A stretch of 64,000 bases of DNA from Ehretia macrophylla. Taxonomy: Eukaryota > Streptophyta > Magnoliopsida > Boraginales > Ehretiaceae. Numbering within the stretch: position 1 is the first letter of the stretch; the number at the start of each line of letters is the position of its first letter. Where the stretch lies: the NCBI GenBank assembly GCA_037974665.1, contig CM075778.1, forward strand, positions 12,947,001 to 13,011,000, in the 5' to 3' direction. Below the pieces are notes generated by a model. It worked only from the letters and a program-made list of their open reading frames with translations, searched no databases and was not told where the DNA came from. The position numbers and the translations under genes are program-made. Positions 34,762 through 45,136 of the stretch are shown here, one piece after another.

Positions 34762-35716
34762 TGTTAAGGTACAAATTCGGATTTAAAAAGTATGCCTAGA
34801 TGGCCTTCTAAATCCTACACGCACAAACAAAAAAACTGCAAGGGGGTCCCCTGCATAAGCACTTCGATGATTAAGTTAGTCTTTTGTACTTTTCGGAGCA
34901 TAAGAAGTGTATTCAATTGCAAAGTGTATGAATTGGTTACCTCCTCTGATGACTATGGTAGGCATTTTATACTATTCGTCCTGAGGAATATTCTATCTTT
35001 GGATTTTTTAGGATGTGTTGGCATTCTGTTATTTTATCTCGACCTCACAGGGATGTCATCAGGTCGAGGTATGTCATTTGGGATGTCATCGGGTCTTTCC
35101 CTTTTGGGACTTTATCAGGTCTTGGTCTCTAGGTCGAGTCCTATGTGAAGAGCTCGACCTTCTCTCTAGACCAATCACGCGTCGAGGGATATGATAGTCT
35201 TTTAGCATGAGGTCGGTTTCCCCTTATCAACCCTATACTTAAAAGTTCATTGCTTTATGATCTAACAAGTATATCGAATACTACACTGAAGATATATATC
35301 GAATTTTAGCAGACAACACTTTGTTCGCAAGCAGTTAAAAGTGTTCACTAGAGAAAAAAAATAGTCCAAAGAAAGAAAAATCATTATATCAAACTCCTCG
35401 CTTTATTAGTGCACACTCTCACTTTCTCTTTGAAGCGCTAACTCCGTCATTGTTCACAACATTGTAAAAGAACAGGTCACTTGAACCACTACGTCCACAT
35501 TGGGCTTCAAGTCTAAACAACCACCAATAATAGGAATAGACATATATTTATGTTAGACTAGACCTTTAAACTAATGAGCAAAGCTCTTTATGTAAATCAA
35601 TAAATGGATGCTTGCTAAAAGTCACTACTCTTCTCTAATCCATCCACCAAATAGTAAAAGTGTAATTTTTTACCAACTCTGGAACAATACAAGAACGGTG
35701 AAGAAGAACATTTACA
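34762..35716 (-). repeat. Tat LTR, inner complete copy
   Basis: On the plus strand it starts TGTTAAGGTAC and ends GAACATTTACA, 955 bp. It abuts the primer-binding site on the low-coordinate side and gag sequence on the other, so it is an internal LTR of a tandem structure. Confidence 0.85.
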
Positions 35717-36400
35717 ATGTGATGATCTTTGAAGAGCATTAGACGGTTGAACCACTGGATATGATCTTTCGAGTCTCCAATTCGATCATAAGTTAGCAGA
35801 TGGGGAAATTTATATTCGGCTGTGGATACTTCTTGGATCTCTCTTGTAAATGGGTGGAAACCCTACCCTTTTACAGATCTTCTCAATTCCGCAGGGATTT
35901 TGGATAGATCAACCTCTATTCCCCTGCTCTCCTACCTTCTCGGCCTCTCTCTTGGTTCTCTGCTTGAGGGGCTAGTGGATCATCAATCGTCCTCGTTCCT
36001 TGGCTCCTCTCTTTGTGGTTCATCGTGACTTGGCAGGACCTGTCGAACATTGTCTGGTTAAGCTTGATGTTGAGCTTATGGTCGGGCTTGTGTTAGCCTC
36101 TGCTCCCTGATGAAGTTGTCCATAGTGTCTTTTATCGCATAAACCAGTTGAGTGAACTTGAAGCTCAGTTTGCCACGTTGGTACATTCGCGGTTTGTTCG
36201 GGTAAGGCCCCTCTTGCTGATACAGCTGGAATTGTTCTCAGTTGCGCAGGACCGTTGGTTGGAGCTAAGGTTGCCCTTATTGGCGGGGCTGCTCTAGGAG
36301 GTGGCAATTCATCATGGTCAAGTGGCGGCAACTCGCCAGTATGGACTTGGCATCTTGTTTTTACCAATTCTTTTCTCAGTGGGAATCTGAATCTTCGATT
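35717..36400 (-). pseudogene. Tat gag N-terminal part, outer copy
   Basis: Second copy of the MVKTR...gag segment (start near 36367), about 90% identical to the inner copy. It ends at the inner LTR in the same position as the inner copy ends at the partial LTR. Confidence 0.75.
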
Positions 36401-36597
36401 GCCACAGACGGCGCCAACCTATTAAGGTACAAATTCAGATTTAAAAAGTATGCCTTGCCAACCTTCTAAATCCTGCACGCACAAACAAAAAACTATAAAG
36501 GGGTCCCCTGCATAAGTACTCTAATGATTAAGCTATACTTGTGTGCTTTTTGGAGCATAAGAAGTGTATTCGATTGCAAAGTGTATGAATTGGTTAC

Positions 36598-37106
36598 TGT
36601 TGGGTATTAGGGCAACGGAATTGTCGGGGACAAGCAGTATCACGCAGTTAAAATATGAATGAGAACAAAGAAAGTAGAGACACAAGATTTACATAGAAAA
36701 CCCTCAAACAAATCGAGGGAAAAACCATGGGCAAGTAATGGAGAATTTCACTATGATATGGAGTATTTTACAATAACCTTCTCTCTAATATAAGGAGAGA
36801 ACAATATCACTCTCTCAAATAATAGGAGAAACTAACTCTCACTCACAAATATAGAACAACAAAAGAGGAAGAAAAATACTCAAGAGAAAGCTTATGTTTT
36901 CTCTCTAACTTGGAATGTTTTGGTGATGCACAAATGGTGAAGTTTGAGCCTCTATTTATAGGCTCATCTTGCACAAAAAATCTTCCCACATGTAGTATGA
37001 AATCAACCCAAAATTGTGTGTGCCTAACTTTGCAACCAAAGATTTTTCTTCATTTCCCATTGTTTTTTGTCTTCTTTTGACTTGTACCAAAATTTTATTG
37101 CTCACA
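36598..37106 (-). repeat. 3' LTR of the Tnt1-like copia
   Basis: 509 bp with TG...CA ends, preceded on the minus strand by a purine-rich run (AAGTGGGAGAA, about 37107-37120) that serves as polypurine tract. Confidence 0.93.
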
Positions 37107-37168
37107 TTCTCCCACTTAAAATTTTGGTGACACTTCAAATCTCTCCATACTTGCCAATTCCATGTTGC

Positions 37169-39870
37169 TTACGTCTTTGCTAGGCCAAAGAAGGATCTAC
37201 TCCAAACAAACTTGTCAACGTTGATTGGCTTTGTCATGACATCTGTTAGGTTCTCGTTGGTGTGAATCTTCTGCATATCCACACTCCCTTCCTCTACTAC
37301 TTCTCGAACAAAGTGATATTGAACACCTATGTGTTTCATCCTAGAATGAAATGCTGGATTCCTTGCAACGTGCAAGGCACTCTGACTGTCACAAAACAAG
37401 GGAATTTTTTCTTGTTTGTGCCCGAGCTCCTCCATTAACCATTTAATCCAGATTACTTCTTTACAGGCTTGTGTAGCTGCCATGTATTCAGCCTCTGTTG
37501 TAGATAGGGTCACAACAGTCTGTAATTTAGATATCCAGCTTACCACGCCACCTGCAATTGTAAACACATAGCCTGTAGTAGACTTCCGTTTATCGGTATC
37601 ACCTGCAAAATCAGAATCAACAAAACCCTTGACAATAAATTCTGATCCTTCAAAACATAATGCAACATCTGAGGTCCCTTTAATGTATCTAAGGATCCTC
37701 TTAACAGCATTCCAATGCTCTCTACCAGAATTCGCCATGAACTAACTGACCGCACCAACTTCTTGAGCAATATCTGGTCTCGTATATATCATAGCGAGCA
37801 TGAGACTTCCCACTGCTAATGCATACGGTACTCGAGACATTTTTATCATCTCCGCTTCAGTGCTAGGGCACATACTTGAGGATAATTTATAATTGACAGG
37901 AAGCGGGGTCGAGATTTCCTTACAATCTTGCATATTGAAGTGCCGCAAGATTTTCTTCAAATAATTCTTCTGGGAAATCCATACCTTCTTGCCTTCTCTA
38001 TCTCGGTGAATTTGCATCCCTAAAATCTTGTTTGTTGGTCCCAAATCCTTCATATCAAACTCCCCATCCAATTTTGCCTTCAGTTCTTGGACCCGATCTT
38101 TACTGGGACCTGCTACCAGCATGTCGTCCACGTACAACAGCAGAAAGATAAAATCATCATCGCCAAACCTCTTGTAGTACATACAATGGTCTGAATTGAG
38201 TCTGTTGTACCTGAGGTTAATCACGAAGGAATCAAATCTCTTGTACCAACACCTTGGCGCCTGCTTTAAACCGGACAGAGATTTGGTCAACCTGCAAACC
38301 AAGTTTTCTTTTTCTTTCTCAACAAAACCTTTTGGTTGAAACATGTAAATCTCTTCTTCAAGCTCACCATGAAGAAAAGCCGTCTTTACATCTAACTGTT
38401 CTAGATGTAAGTCTAACACAACACACATGGCCAAGACTACTCTGATAGTTGTAAGTCTTACCACAGGAGAAAATATCTCGTTGAAGTCAATTCCTTCTTT
38501 CTGAGCATATCCTTTCACCACCAGTCTTGCACGATATCGCTCCACTTGGTCATTACCATCTCGCTTGATCTTGTAGACCCATTTGTTACCAATGGCTTTC
38601 CGTCCAGGTGGTAGTGGAACAAGCTCCCACGTCTTGTTTCTATGTAGAGCTTCAATTTCTTCTTGCATTGCTGTCATCCACAGGGCAACATCGGGGCTTT
38701 TTATAGCCTCATGAAAGGTAGATGGCTCTCTATCCTCCGTTAGAAGACAGTATGCAGCATTGCTCGCCATGACAAAATCTGAATGCCAAGTTGGTCTTGA
38801 TGTCTGACGCAATGAACGTCAGACTTCTGTAACCTCAGCATCATCTGGTTCTTGTTCCTCGTGCTCCGGTGCAGTTTCAAAAGAAGCATCTCCTTGTTTT
38901 GACTTATCTTCAATTTGTATTGTAGTAGTCTCTTTTGAAGTGTTGCTGTCGTCTTCACTTTGCAGTTTATCTTCTACAAATATCACATCTCTGCTGATGA
39001 CAACCTTGTGGGCAGTGGAATCCCACAGGCGATACCCTTTAACACCATCAGTATTTCCCAAGAATACACATTTCCTGAATTTTGGATCCAACTTTGTTCT
39101 TTCTTGGGAACCATACATCACATATGCCGGACACCCAAATACGTGCAAGGTAGAACAATCTGCGGGTTTTTCGGTCCACATTTCCATTAGTGTCTTCTAC
39201 CCAATTGCAGTTGACGGTGACCGGTTTATCACGTAACAGGCAGTTCTAGCTGCTTCTGCCCAAAATGATTTGGCTAGACCTGTAGTTTCCAACATAGCTC
39301 TCATTCTTTCAAGAAGAGTTCTGTTCATCTGCTCTGCTACACCATTTTGCTGAGGTGTATGTGCAATAGTAAATTGCCTTTGAATACCCTCTTGCTTGCA
39401 AAATGCCAAGAAGCTCCCGTTAGTATATTCTCCTCCGTTGTCTATCCTCAAACACTTGATCCTTTTCCCAGATTCAAGTTCCACCAGCGCTTTGAAAGTT
39501 TTGAATATTGGAAACACATCTGACTTGTTCTTGATTGGATACGCCCATAGTCTCCTGGAGTAATCATCAATAAATGATACATAGTATTTGGCTCCTCCTA
39601 GGGACAAAACCGGTGATTCCCAAATGTCTGAATGGATCAAGTCTAGAATGTGTTTGCTTCTAGCAGTAGATCTCCCAAATTTCAATCTATGTTGCTTACT
39701 GGTAACACAATGCTCACAAAAAGGTAGGTTTACCGTCTTGAGCCCGGGTAGGAGATTACGTTCAGCGAGAATCTTCAAGTCTCGTTCTGTCATGTGGCCC
39801 AGTCTGCGATGCCACATTATAGTTGATTCTTCTTGACCAGTTGATGCAACTGATACATCTGCCTCCTACA
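37169..39870 (-). pseudogene. pol region of the Tnt1-like copia: integrase, RT, RNase H (broken)
   Basis: Read on the minus strand: GAG-pre-integrase (MWHRRLGHMTERDL near 39775-39817), integrase core with HSDIWESP, DNGGEYTNG and the glutamate block TPQQNGVAEQMNRT near 39300-39365, integrase tail (VFGCPAYVMYG), RT with KARLVVKGYAQKEG-type motif (here RARLVVKGY) near 38500-38540 and the catalytic LLYVDDMLVAG near 38110-38145, then RNase H with GFVDSDFAGD near 37590-37620 and STTEAEYMAATQA near 37465-37505. This is the canonical copia order. Confidence 0.92.
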
Positions 39871-41080
39871 ACGTATCTCCCAAAAGCATGTATAGATTTA
39901 CCCCAATCTTTTTTGTCTTGATCACCACAAGCGCTCCTTTGATAATCTTCATGATCCCATCCTCGATATGGGTCTTGCATCTAAGGTCATTCAATTGTCC
40001 AATGGACAATAGGTTATTCTTCAAGCCCTTCACGTGTCGTACCCCTTGAATGGTGTGAATGGTACCATCATACATTTTAATTTTGACGGTACCAATACCA
40101 GCAATCTCCAAGGCATGATCATTGCCCATGTACACAAATCCTCCAAAGACAGGTTCATAGGTGTGGAACCATTCTCTACGAGAGGTCATATGCCATGTTG
40201 CTCCTGAATCCATTATCCAAGCATCAGTGAGCTCCTTTCTGCCTTTTGATACAGTTGCTGCTTCGCTGTATAAAATATCTCCATCATCTGGTGCAGTCGC
40301 CACACATCCCTGAGAATTTGTCACCTCGAGATTCTTTTTGTTGCTCCAACAATCCTTCTTGAAGTGCCCTTTCTTGCCACAGTTGTAGCATTTAATATTT
40401 TTTCTACTCCTTGATTTTGATCTACCATGGTTGTTGCTCCCACTAGAGCCACGTTCCGTTGATCTACCTCTCACCATTGATAATGCCTCTGCTTGTAGTG
40501 AACTTTCGATTCTGTCTTCCTTACTTTTGCGCCTAGGTTCCTATTCCAGAACAGCGGCTGCAACATCATCAAAAATAACAAAATCTGAAAGAACATTGTT
40601 AGTGTAACTAATAATGAGTTGATCATACGAATCAGGTATACTTTGAAGTAGAATTTCTGCACGTTCAAGCTCCACTATTTTATGCCCAATTGCAGTCAAT
40701 TGAGAGAATAGCGTATTTAAGGTATTGATGTGATCTGTCACCTATATGGACTCACTCATCCAAAGGGTGTAGAGTCTTTTCTTCAAGAAAATCTTGTTGT
40801 GAAGTGACTTGACCTCATATAGTTTGGTCAGCGCATCCTAAATTTCTTTTGCTAACTTCTTTTCCTCAATGCTTGACAATACCGAATCTGCCAATGCCAG
40901 GTGCAGATTAGCCATAACGTTGTCATCCATCTCTTTCCACTTGTCGTCTGTCACCTCCACTAGTCTGTCTCCAATTGCTGCCAAGCAATTCTCCTTTCTC
41001 AAGATTGCCTTCATCTTCAATTTTCATAGGAAAAAATTTCTCCCGTTGAACTTCTCGATTTCAAATTTTGCCGCCATAGT
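39866..41080 (-). pseudogene. gag and protease region of the Tnt1-like copia (broken)
   Basis: The gag part covers about 40480-41080 (SIPDSYDQLIISY near 40605-40650). A CCHC knuckle, CYNCGKKGHFKKDC, lies near 40350-40395, and the protease block WIMDSGATWHMTS near 40180-40220. The region is broken several times. Confidence 0.88.
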
Positions 41081-41129
41081 ATTAACGACGATCTGCTTCG
41101 TAAATTGAACCGGCTCCCACTATTTCACT

Positions 41130-41259
41130 GTGAATAGTACTATTTACGTGAATAGTATCGTATACGTGAATAGTACCAAAAACGTATGCGGGAATAGTGT
41201 TGATACCGTATAGGTGAATAGTACTAACCGTATGCGTGAATAATAACTGTGAACAGTAA
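41130..41259 (-). repeat. GTGAATAGTA repeat array in the copia leader
   Basis: Seven copies of a GTGAATAGTA-like 10-mer (plus-strand sense) start near 41130, 41148, 41166, 41190, 41214, 41236 and 41249, spaced about 13 to 24 bp and separated by GTAT/CGTA-rich spacers. They lie between primer-binding site and gag in the untranslated leader. Confidence 0.85.
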
Positions 41260-41290
41260 CCCCGTATGTATACCAGTGACCTGTAACCAG

Positions 41291-41305
41291 TGGTTCTGAT
41301 ACCAC
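41291..41305 (-). promoter_or_regulatory. Primer-binding site of the Tnt1-like copia
   Basis: The minus strand reads TGGTATCAGAACCA directly after the 5' LTR, a tRNA-Met-type site. Confidence 0.9.
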
Positions 41306-41814
41306 TGTTGGGTATCAGCGCAGCAGAATTGTCGAGGACAAGCAGTATCACGCAGCTAAAATATGAATGAGAACAAAGAAAGTAGAGACACAAGATTTAC
41401 GTGAAAAATCCTCAAACAAATCGAGGGAAAAACCACGGGCAAGTAATGGAGGATTTTACTATGATGTGGAGTATTTTACAATAACTTTCTCTCTAATATA
41501 AGGAGAGAACAATATCACTCTCTCAAATAATAGGAGAAACTAACTCTCTCTCACAAATATAGAACAACAAAAGAGGAAGAAAAATACTCAAGAGAAAGCT
41601 TATGTTTTCTCTCTAATTTTGAATGTTTTGGTGATGCACAAATGATAAAGTTTGAGCCTCTATTTATAGGCTCATCTTGCACAAAAAGTCTTCCCACATG
41701 TAGTGTGAAATCAATCCAAAATTGTGTGTGCCTAACTTTGCAACCAAATATTTTTCTTCATTTCTCATTGCTTTTTGTCTTCTTTTGACTTGCACCAAAA
41801 TTTTATTGCTCACA
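41306..41814 (-). repeat. 5' LTR of the Tnt1-like copia
   Basis: 509 bp, TGTTGGGTATC to TTGCTCACA on the plus strand, same length as its partner. Confidence 0.93.
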
Positions 41815-42564
41815 GTTACCTTCTCTGATGATTATGGTGGGTATTTTATACCCTTTGTCCTGAAGAATATTCTATCTCTAGATTTTTTAAGATGTGTTGA
41901 CATTCTGTTATTTTTTCTCGTCCTCACAGAGATGTCATCGGGTCGAGGTACATCATTCGGGATGTCGTCAAGTCTTTTCCTTTTGGGAAACCTTCTCTCC
42001 AGACCCGTCACGCGTCAAGGGATATGATAATCTTTTAGCATGAGATTGGTTTTCCCCTTATCAAACCTATACTTAAAAGTTCATTGCTTTATGATCTAAC
42101 AAGTATATCGAATGCTACGCTGAAGATATATATCGAATTTTAACAGACAGCACTTTGTTCGCAAGCAGTTAAAGTGTGCACTAGAAGAAAAAAAAAAAAA
42201 AAAAAAAATTGTCCAAAGAAAGAAAAATCTTTACATTAAATTCCTCACTTTATTAATTCACACCCTCACCTTTCTCTTTGAGGCGCTAACTCCGTCATTG
42301 TTTACAACATTGAAAGAGTACGGGTCTCTTGAACCACTACGTCCACATTGGGCTTCAAGTCTAAACAGCCGCCACTGATAGGAATAGACATATATTTAAG
42401 TTAGACTAGACCTTCAAACTAATGAGCAAATCTCTTTATGTGAATCGGTAAATGGATGCTTGCTAAAAGTTACTACTCTTCTCTAATCTATCCACCAAAT
42501 AGTAAGAGTGTAAAATTTTACCATCTCTGGAACAATACAAGAACGGTGAAGAAGAACATTTACA

Positions 42565-43254
42565 ACGTGGTGAATAAAAAGATCAACAAAGGGCTCGTTT
42601 CATCATCTACACACGACTATCAATATTTGTTATTATTTGGAAACGTTCTCTCCGTATTTCCTTAAATTAAAAATTATTTACGTATTCAAATTTTAGTCGA
42701 AATTAAAAATCTATTTAATGGTTCAAGTCCCGGACCTTTATTGGGATAGATACGAATTATTAAAAAACCAAGGAATTACTTGGGTTAAATTTTCTTATTA
42801 CCTGCACCAATCCGATTCAAAAAACACGAAAATTTTGTGAGTAATCTTGAGAGCAAGTGTTGCCTTTTAATTTTTTGGTAAGTAAATAAACTTTTATTAA
42901 TTAAAAAATTAGATAATTACAAACAAACCCTCGAACCAATAAGGAACGAGAAATTTCGATTTACAATCACCAAATTTTTTGTATCTAATTCCCATAATAG
43001 ACAAATTGTCATCAATGATCGACTGCAGACAGTTATCAAAATCTTTCAACTAGACCCCTCATTTCATTCATATTCTCCTCCCATTTAAAAGAAAATTAAC
43101 AGTAAACAATTTAGTCCAGTAAAAATAACAACAATTACAAAAAAATTACAAGATAAATAAAAATTCTTGCAAAAAATACAATACAAGATTGCAAATAATA
43201 GAATTTCAATGCTGGTAGAAATTTGACGCAACGAGCTTTGTGCACCAAACTGTC
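42565..43254. other. 3' flank of the MAPKK gene
   Basis: AT-rich, low-copy-looking sequence between the Tat LTR and the stop codon of the MAPKK gene. The part next to the stop codon (about 43120-43254) is probably the 3' untranslated region. No gene, transposon border or clear polyadenylation signal could be fixed. Confidence 0.5.
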
Positions 43255-44268
43255 TTACGAAAATCGCGGAGGAGGAGGAGGTAACATTGAGTGTGTCTGA
43301 GGCAGATGGATCTGATTAGTAGCGTTTGGACTGTACATGACAATGAAAGGATGTTGCAACAGCTGGGCAGCAGCCCATCTTTTAGAAGGATCCCTCTGCA
43401 AACAACAAGCAATGAAGTCTCTAAACTCCGGGGAGGCGGTGGGAGGCACCTCTGGCGGCTGCGACATACAAATAGCACACATCAAACTAGCCCAATCCCC
43501 TTGTCTTCCAACACCAAACGGATACCTACCGAAATAAACTTCCAGTATACTTACACCTAAACTCCATATATCACCAGCATAACCATCATACAAACCTTGG
43601 TTAAGATCAGTGTTGATCCGTTCAGGACTCATGTAAGCTATGGTCCCAACTGATGAATTACACTCGTCCATAGTTTGTGCCAAGATTCTGCTCACCCCAA
43701 AATCAGCAATTTTCACGACACGATTTGAGTTCATAAGCAAATTTGATGGCTTAATATCACGATGAACAATTTTGCGTTTGTGAAGATATAACAAACCCGA
43801 GAGGATTTGCTTGGTTAAGTATGATAAGGTGGGTTCGTGCGAGATGTGTGCGCTTTCTAGTGACCCTTTATCGATGTATTCTAACAGGACTTGGATTTCG
43901 CCGTTGTGGTCAAACATCTCGTGGCATTTGACAACGTTTGGGTTGTTTACGTCACGGAGGATTTGTATCTCGCGGTGGATTTGACGGCGGACGCTGTCTT
44001 CGTGGTTGCCGTAAATGTGTTTGAGGGCGTAGATGTTACCTGTTGGACGGTGGACGACTTTGTAGACGGTGCCGCCGGCGCCGCTTCCGATTCTGTTGAG
44101 GCGTTCGAGGTCGGAGAAGTTTATGCGTTGCTGTTGGTTGTTGGTTGGTGGGAGTGGAAGGGGTACGGCTAGAGATGGGTCGCGTTGTGGTAACGGGAGA
44201 ATTAAATCTGATCGCCGCCGTTGACGGTTGCGGTTGGCGGAGGCTGAAGGTGGTTGAATCGGTTGCAT
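43255..44268 (-). CDS. MKK5: MAP kinase kinase, group C (MKK4/MKK5 type), intronless
   Basis: Dual-specificity MAPK kinase that in plants relays stress and immune signals from MAPKKKs to MPK3/MPK6-type kinases. The protein is 337 residues. An Arg-rich MAPK docking motif followed by a LxLPLP segment lies at residues 15-41 ([13 protein letters not shown]). The kinase domain runs from about 53 to 309: glycine loop GSGAGG 61-66, ATP lysine K83, HRDIKPSN 169-176, DFG 189-191, activation loop with the plant T-x5-S site at T199 and S205 (TMDECNSS), and SPERIN 214-219. All catalytic residues are present. The start at 44268 is chosen because the N-terminus MQPIQPP matches the family start and -3 is a purine. 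A longer open frame upstream has no ATG. The absence of introns is normal for group C. The neighbours are only transposons. MKK4 versus MKK5 cannot be told apart here. Confidence 0.95.
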   Translation of the reverse strand: MQPIQPPSASANRNRQRRRSDLILPLPQRDPSLAVPLPLPPTNNQQQRINFSDLERLNRIGSGAGGTVYKVVHRPTGNIYALKHIYGNHEDSVRRQIHREIQILRDVNNPNVVKCHEMFDHNGEIQVLLEYIDKGSLESAHISHEPTLSYLTKQILSGLLYLHKRKIVHRDIKPSNLLMNSNRVVKIADFGVSRILAQTMDECNSSVGTIAYMSPERINTDLNQGLYDGYAGDIWSLGVSILEVYFGRYPFGVGRQGDWASLMCAICMSQPPEVPPTASPEFRDFIACCLQRDPSKRWAAAQLLQHPFIVMYSPNATNQIHLPQTHSMLPPPPPRFS

Positions 44269-45107
44269 CACGGATCTCTCTCTCTCTGATTCTAATTTGA
44301 TTGATTCGATTATCAAAAGAATTACGAATAGAAAATGGAAACCAACAATACAAATAAATACGAACAAGAAAATGAAAGACAACTCAACTTGGTCTTCGTC
44401 GATGATTGTTCGCGCTGGTTTCTTATGCTTTTGTCGTTTTTTTGTTTTTCCTTTTCTGTTATTTAAGGTGGGAAATGAGCAAGAAAATTCTGGCTGTTTA
44501 GTTTTTAAATTTTTTTTCTTTTTTGTTTTTCTTGTTTGGGATTGAAAATGCTAAGGATGAGATAGCAGGCTATATTTGTTGTTCATGGTTTTGATTGGGT
44601 GGGTATGTTAGAAAGGTGTTTAATTGGTGGGGTTGTTTGTTTTTGTGGGTGCAAACAATTCTCTCCATGACAGAAAAAGTCTTTGTTTTTAATTGAGAGA
44701 AAGTTCTTGGAAGAGGAGAAATGGTATAGCTTAGTAATAAAAGGGAAAGGAATGAAAGGAAAAGAGGAACATGAGGAAGAAAGCTGAGAGGGTTGATTTC
44801 AGATTTTGTGAAAGAGAAAGCCGAGGACAACTCTGTGTGTGTGTGTGTGTGTGTGAAGAAGAAAGAATTGTGTTTTTGGTGTGTATGCAAAGGTTACTTT
44901 TTTTTTTTTTCCCCGAGGATTTTATATTAGGAAAGATTATATTATATTCATTTTAAATTTCATTTTAAAGTTATAAATATTAGATTAGTCAATGACGGAA
45001 CTCCAAGTAGTGAGAAGTGTGGAATCTGTGACCTCGTAAGAATAATTTCACTCCAACTATCGTTGAACAATGTCCTTGGATTAAGGAATGTTAGATTAAG
45101 TTCTTTA
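44269..45107 (-). promoter_or_regulatory. 5' leader and promoter region of the MAPKK gene
   Basis: The minus strand just before the start codon is an AG repeat (AGAGAGAGAG near 44276-44286) and further out is CT-, TG- and T-rich, a common composition for plant 5' untranslated regions. A (GT)n tract lies at 44836-44855. A TATA box or transcription start could not be fixed. The region ends at the Helitron terminus at 45108, so at most about 840 bp of native upstream sequence is left. Confidence 0.5.
44835..44856. repeat. (GT)n microsatellite upstream of the MAPKK gene
   Basis: About ten GT units in a row, roughly 570 bp upstream of the start codon. Confidence 0.9.
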
Positions 45108-45136
45108 CTAGTCTTATGCCCCGTGCGATGCACGGG
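45108..45136 (-). mobile_element. Helitron 3' terminus
   Basis: On the minus strand a hairpin CCCGTGC-ATC-GCACGGG (45120-45136) is followed by a short spacer and the terminal CTAG (45108-45111), with T as the next base. A stem-loop about 10 bp before CTRR and insertion between A and T are the diagnostic Helitron 3' end. The body would extend to higher coordinates. The 5' TC end was not located, and no Rep/helicase gene is visible, so the element is non-autonomous or broken. Confidence 0.75.

Larger units (their letters stand above)
36598..41814 (-). mobile_element. Full-length Ty1/copia element, Tnt1-like (Tork clade)
   Basis: 5217 bp on the minus strand with two 509-bp LTRs (TGTTGGGTAT...TTGCTCACA), the target duplication GTTAC at 36593-36597 and 41815-41819, primer-binding site, gag with zinc knuckle, and pol in copia order (integrase before RT). 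The LTRs differ at roughly 28 positions by eye (about 5%), suggesting about 2 million years. The structure is complete but the coding region is broken several times. Confidence 0.95.
28300..42564 (-). mobile_element. Ty3/gypsy element, Tat clade, old and broken, with nested copia
   Basis: From right to left on the minus strand: LTR, primer-binding site, partial gag, LTR, primer-binding site, gag, partial LTR, rest of gag, protease, reverse transcriptase, RNase H, a second (archaeal-like) RNase H and integrase, then the antisense remnant. The extra RNase H after the pol RNase H and the TGGTGCCGTCTGTGG-type primer-binding site are Tat hallmarks. No 3' LTR was found at the low-coordinate end. 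The two LTRs differ by about 10% in the part compared, implying several million years. The coding region has well over ten breaks. Confidence 0.85.
36420..42564 (-). repeat. Tat LTR, outer 5' copy, split by a copia insertion
   Basis: LTR sequence at 36420-36597 resumes at 41820 and continues to 42564, with the Tnt1-like copia and its duplicated GTTAC target between. A long A-run lies near 42189-42209. The outer end (GAACATTTACA) is the boundary to the genic island. About 10% divergence from the inner copy in the first 180 bp. Confidence 0.85.

Noticed and set aside
43891-44172. Val/Asp-rich frame opposite the MAPKK gene
   Set aside because: It is the antisense shadow of the kinase coding sequence, with no independent signal.
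44269-44382. A 38-residue hydrophobic N-terminal extension of the MAPKK, suggesting a membrane anchor
   Set aside because: The frame is open but its first codon is TTG and there is no ATG in it. The composition is that of a T-rich 5' untranslated region, and the family starts at MQPIQPP/MRPIQPP.
45120-45136. Hairpin CCCGTGC/GCACGGG as a rho-independent terminator or stem-loop RNA
   Set aside because: The genome is plant nuclear, there is no T-run after it, and the position relative to CTAG fits a Helitron end much better.
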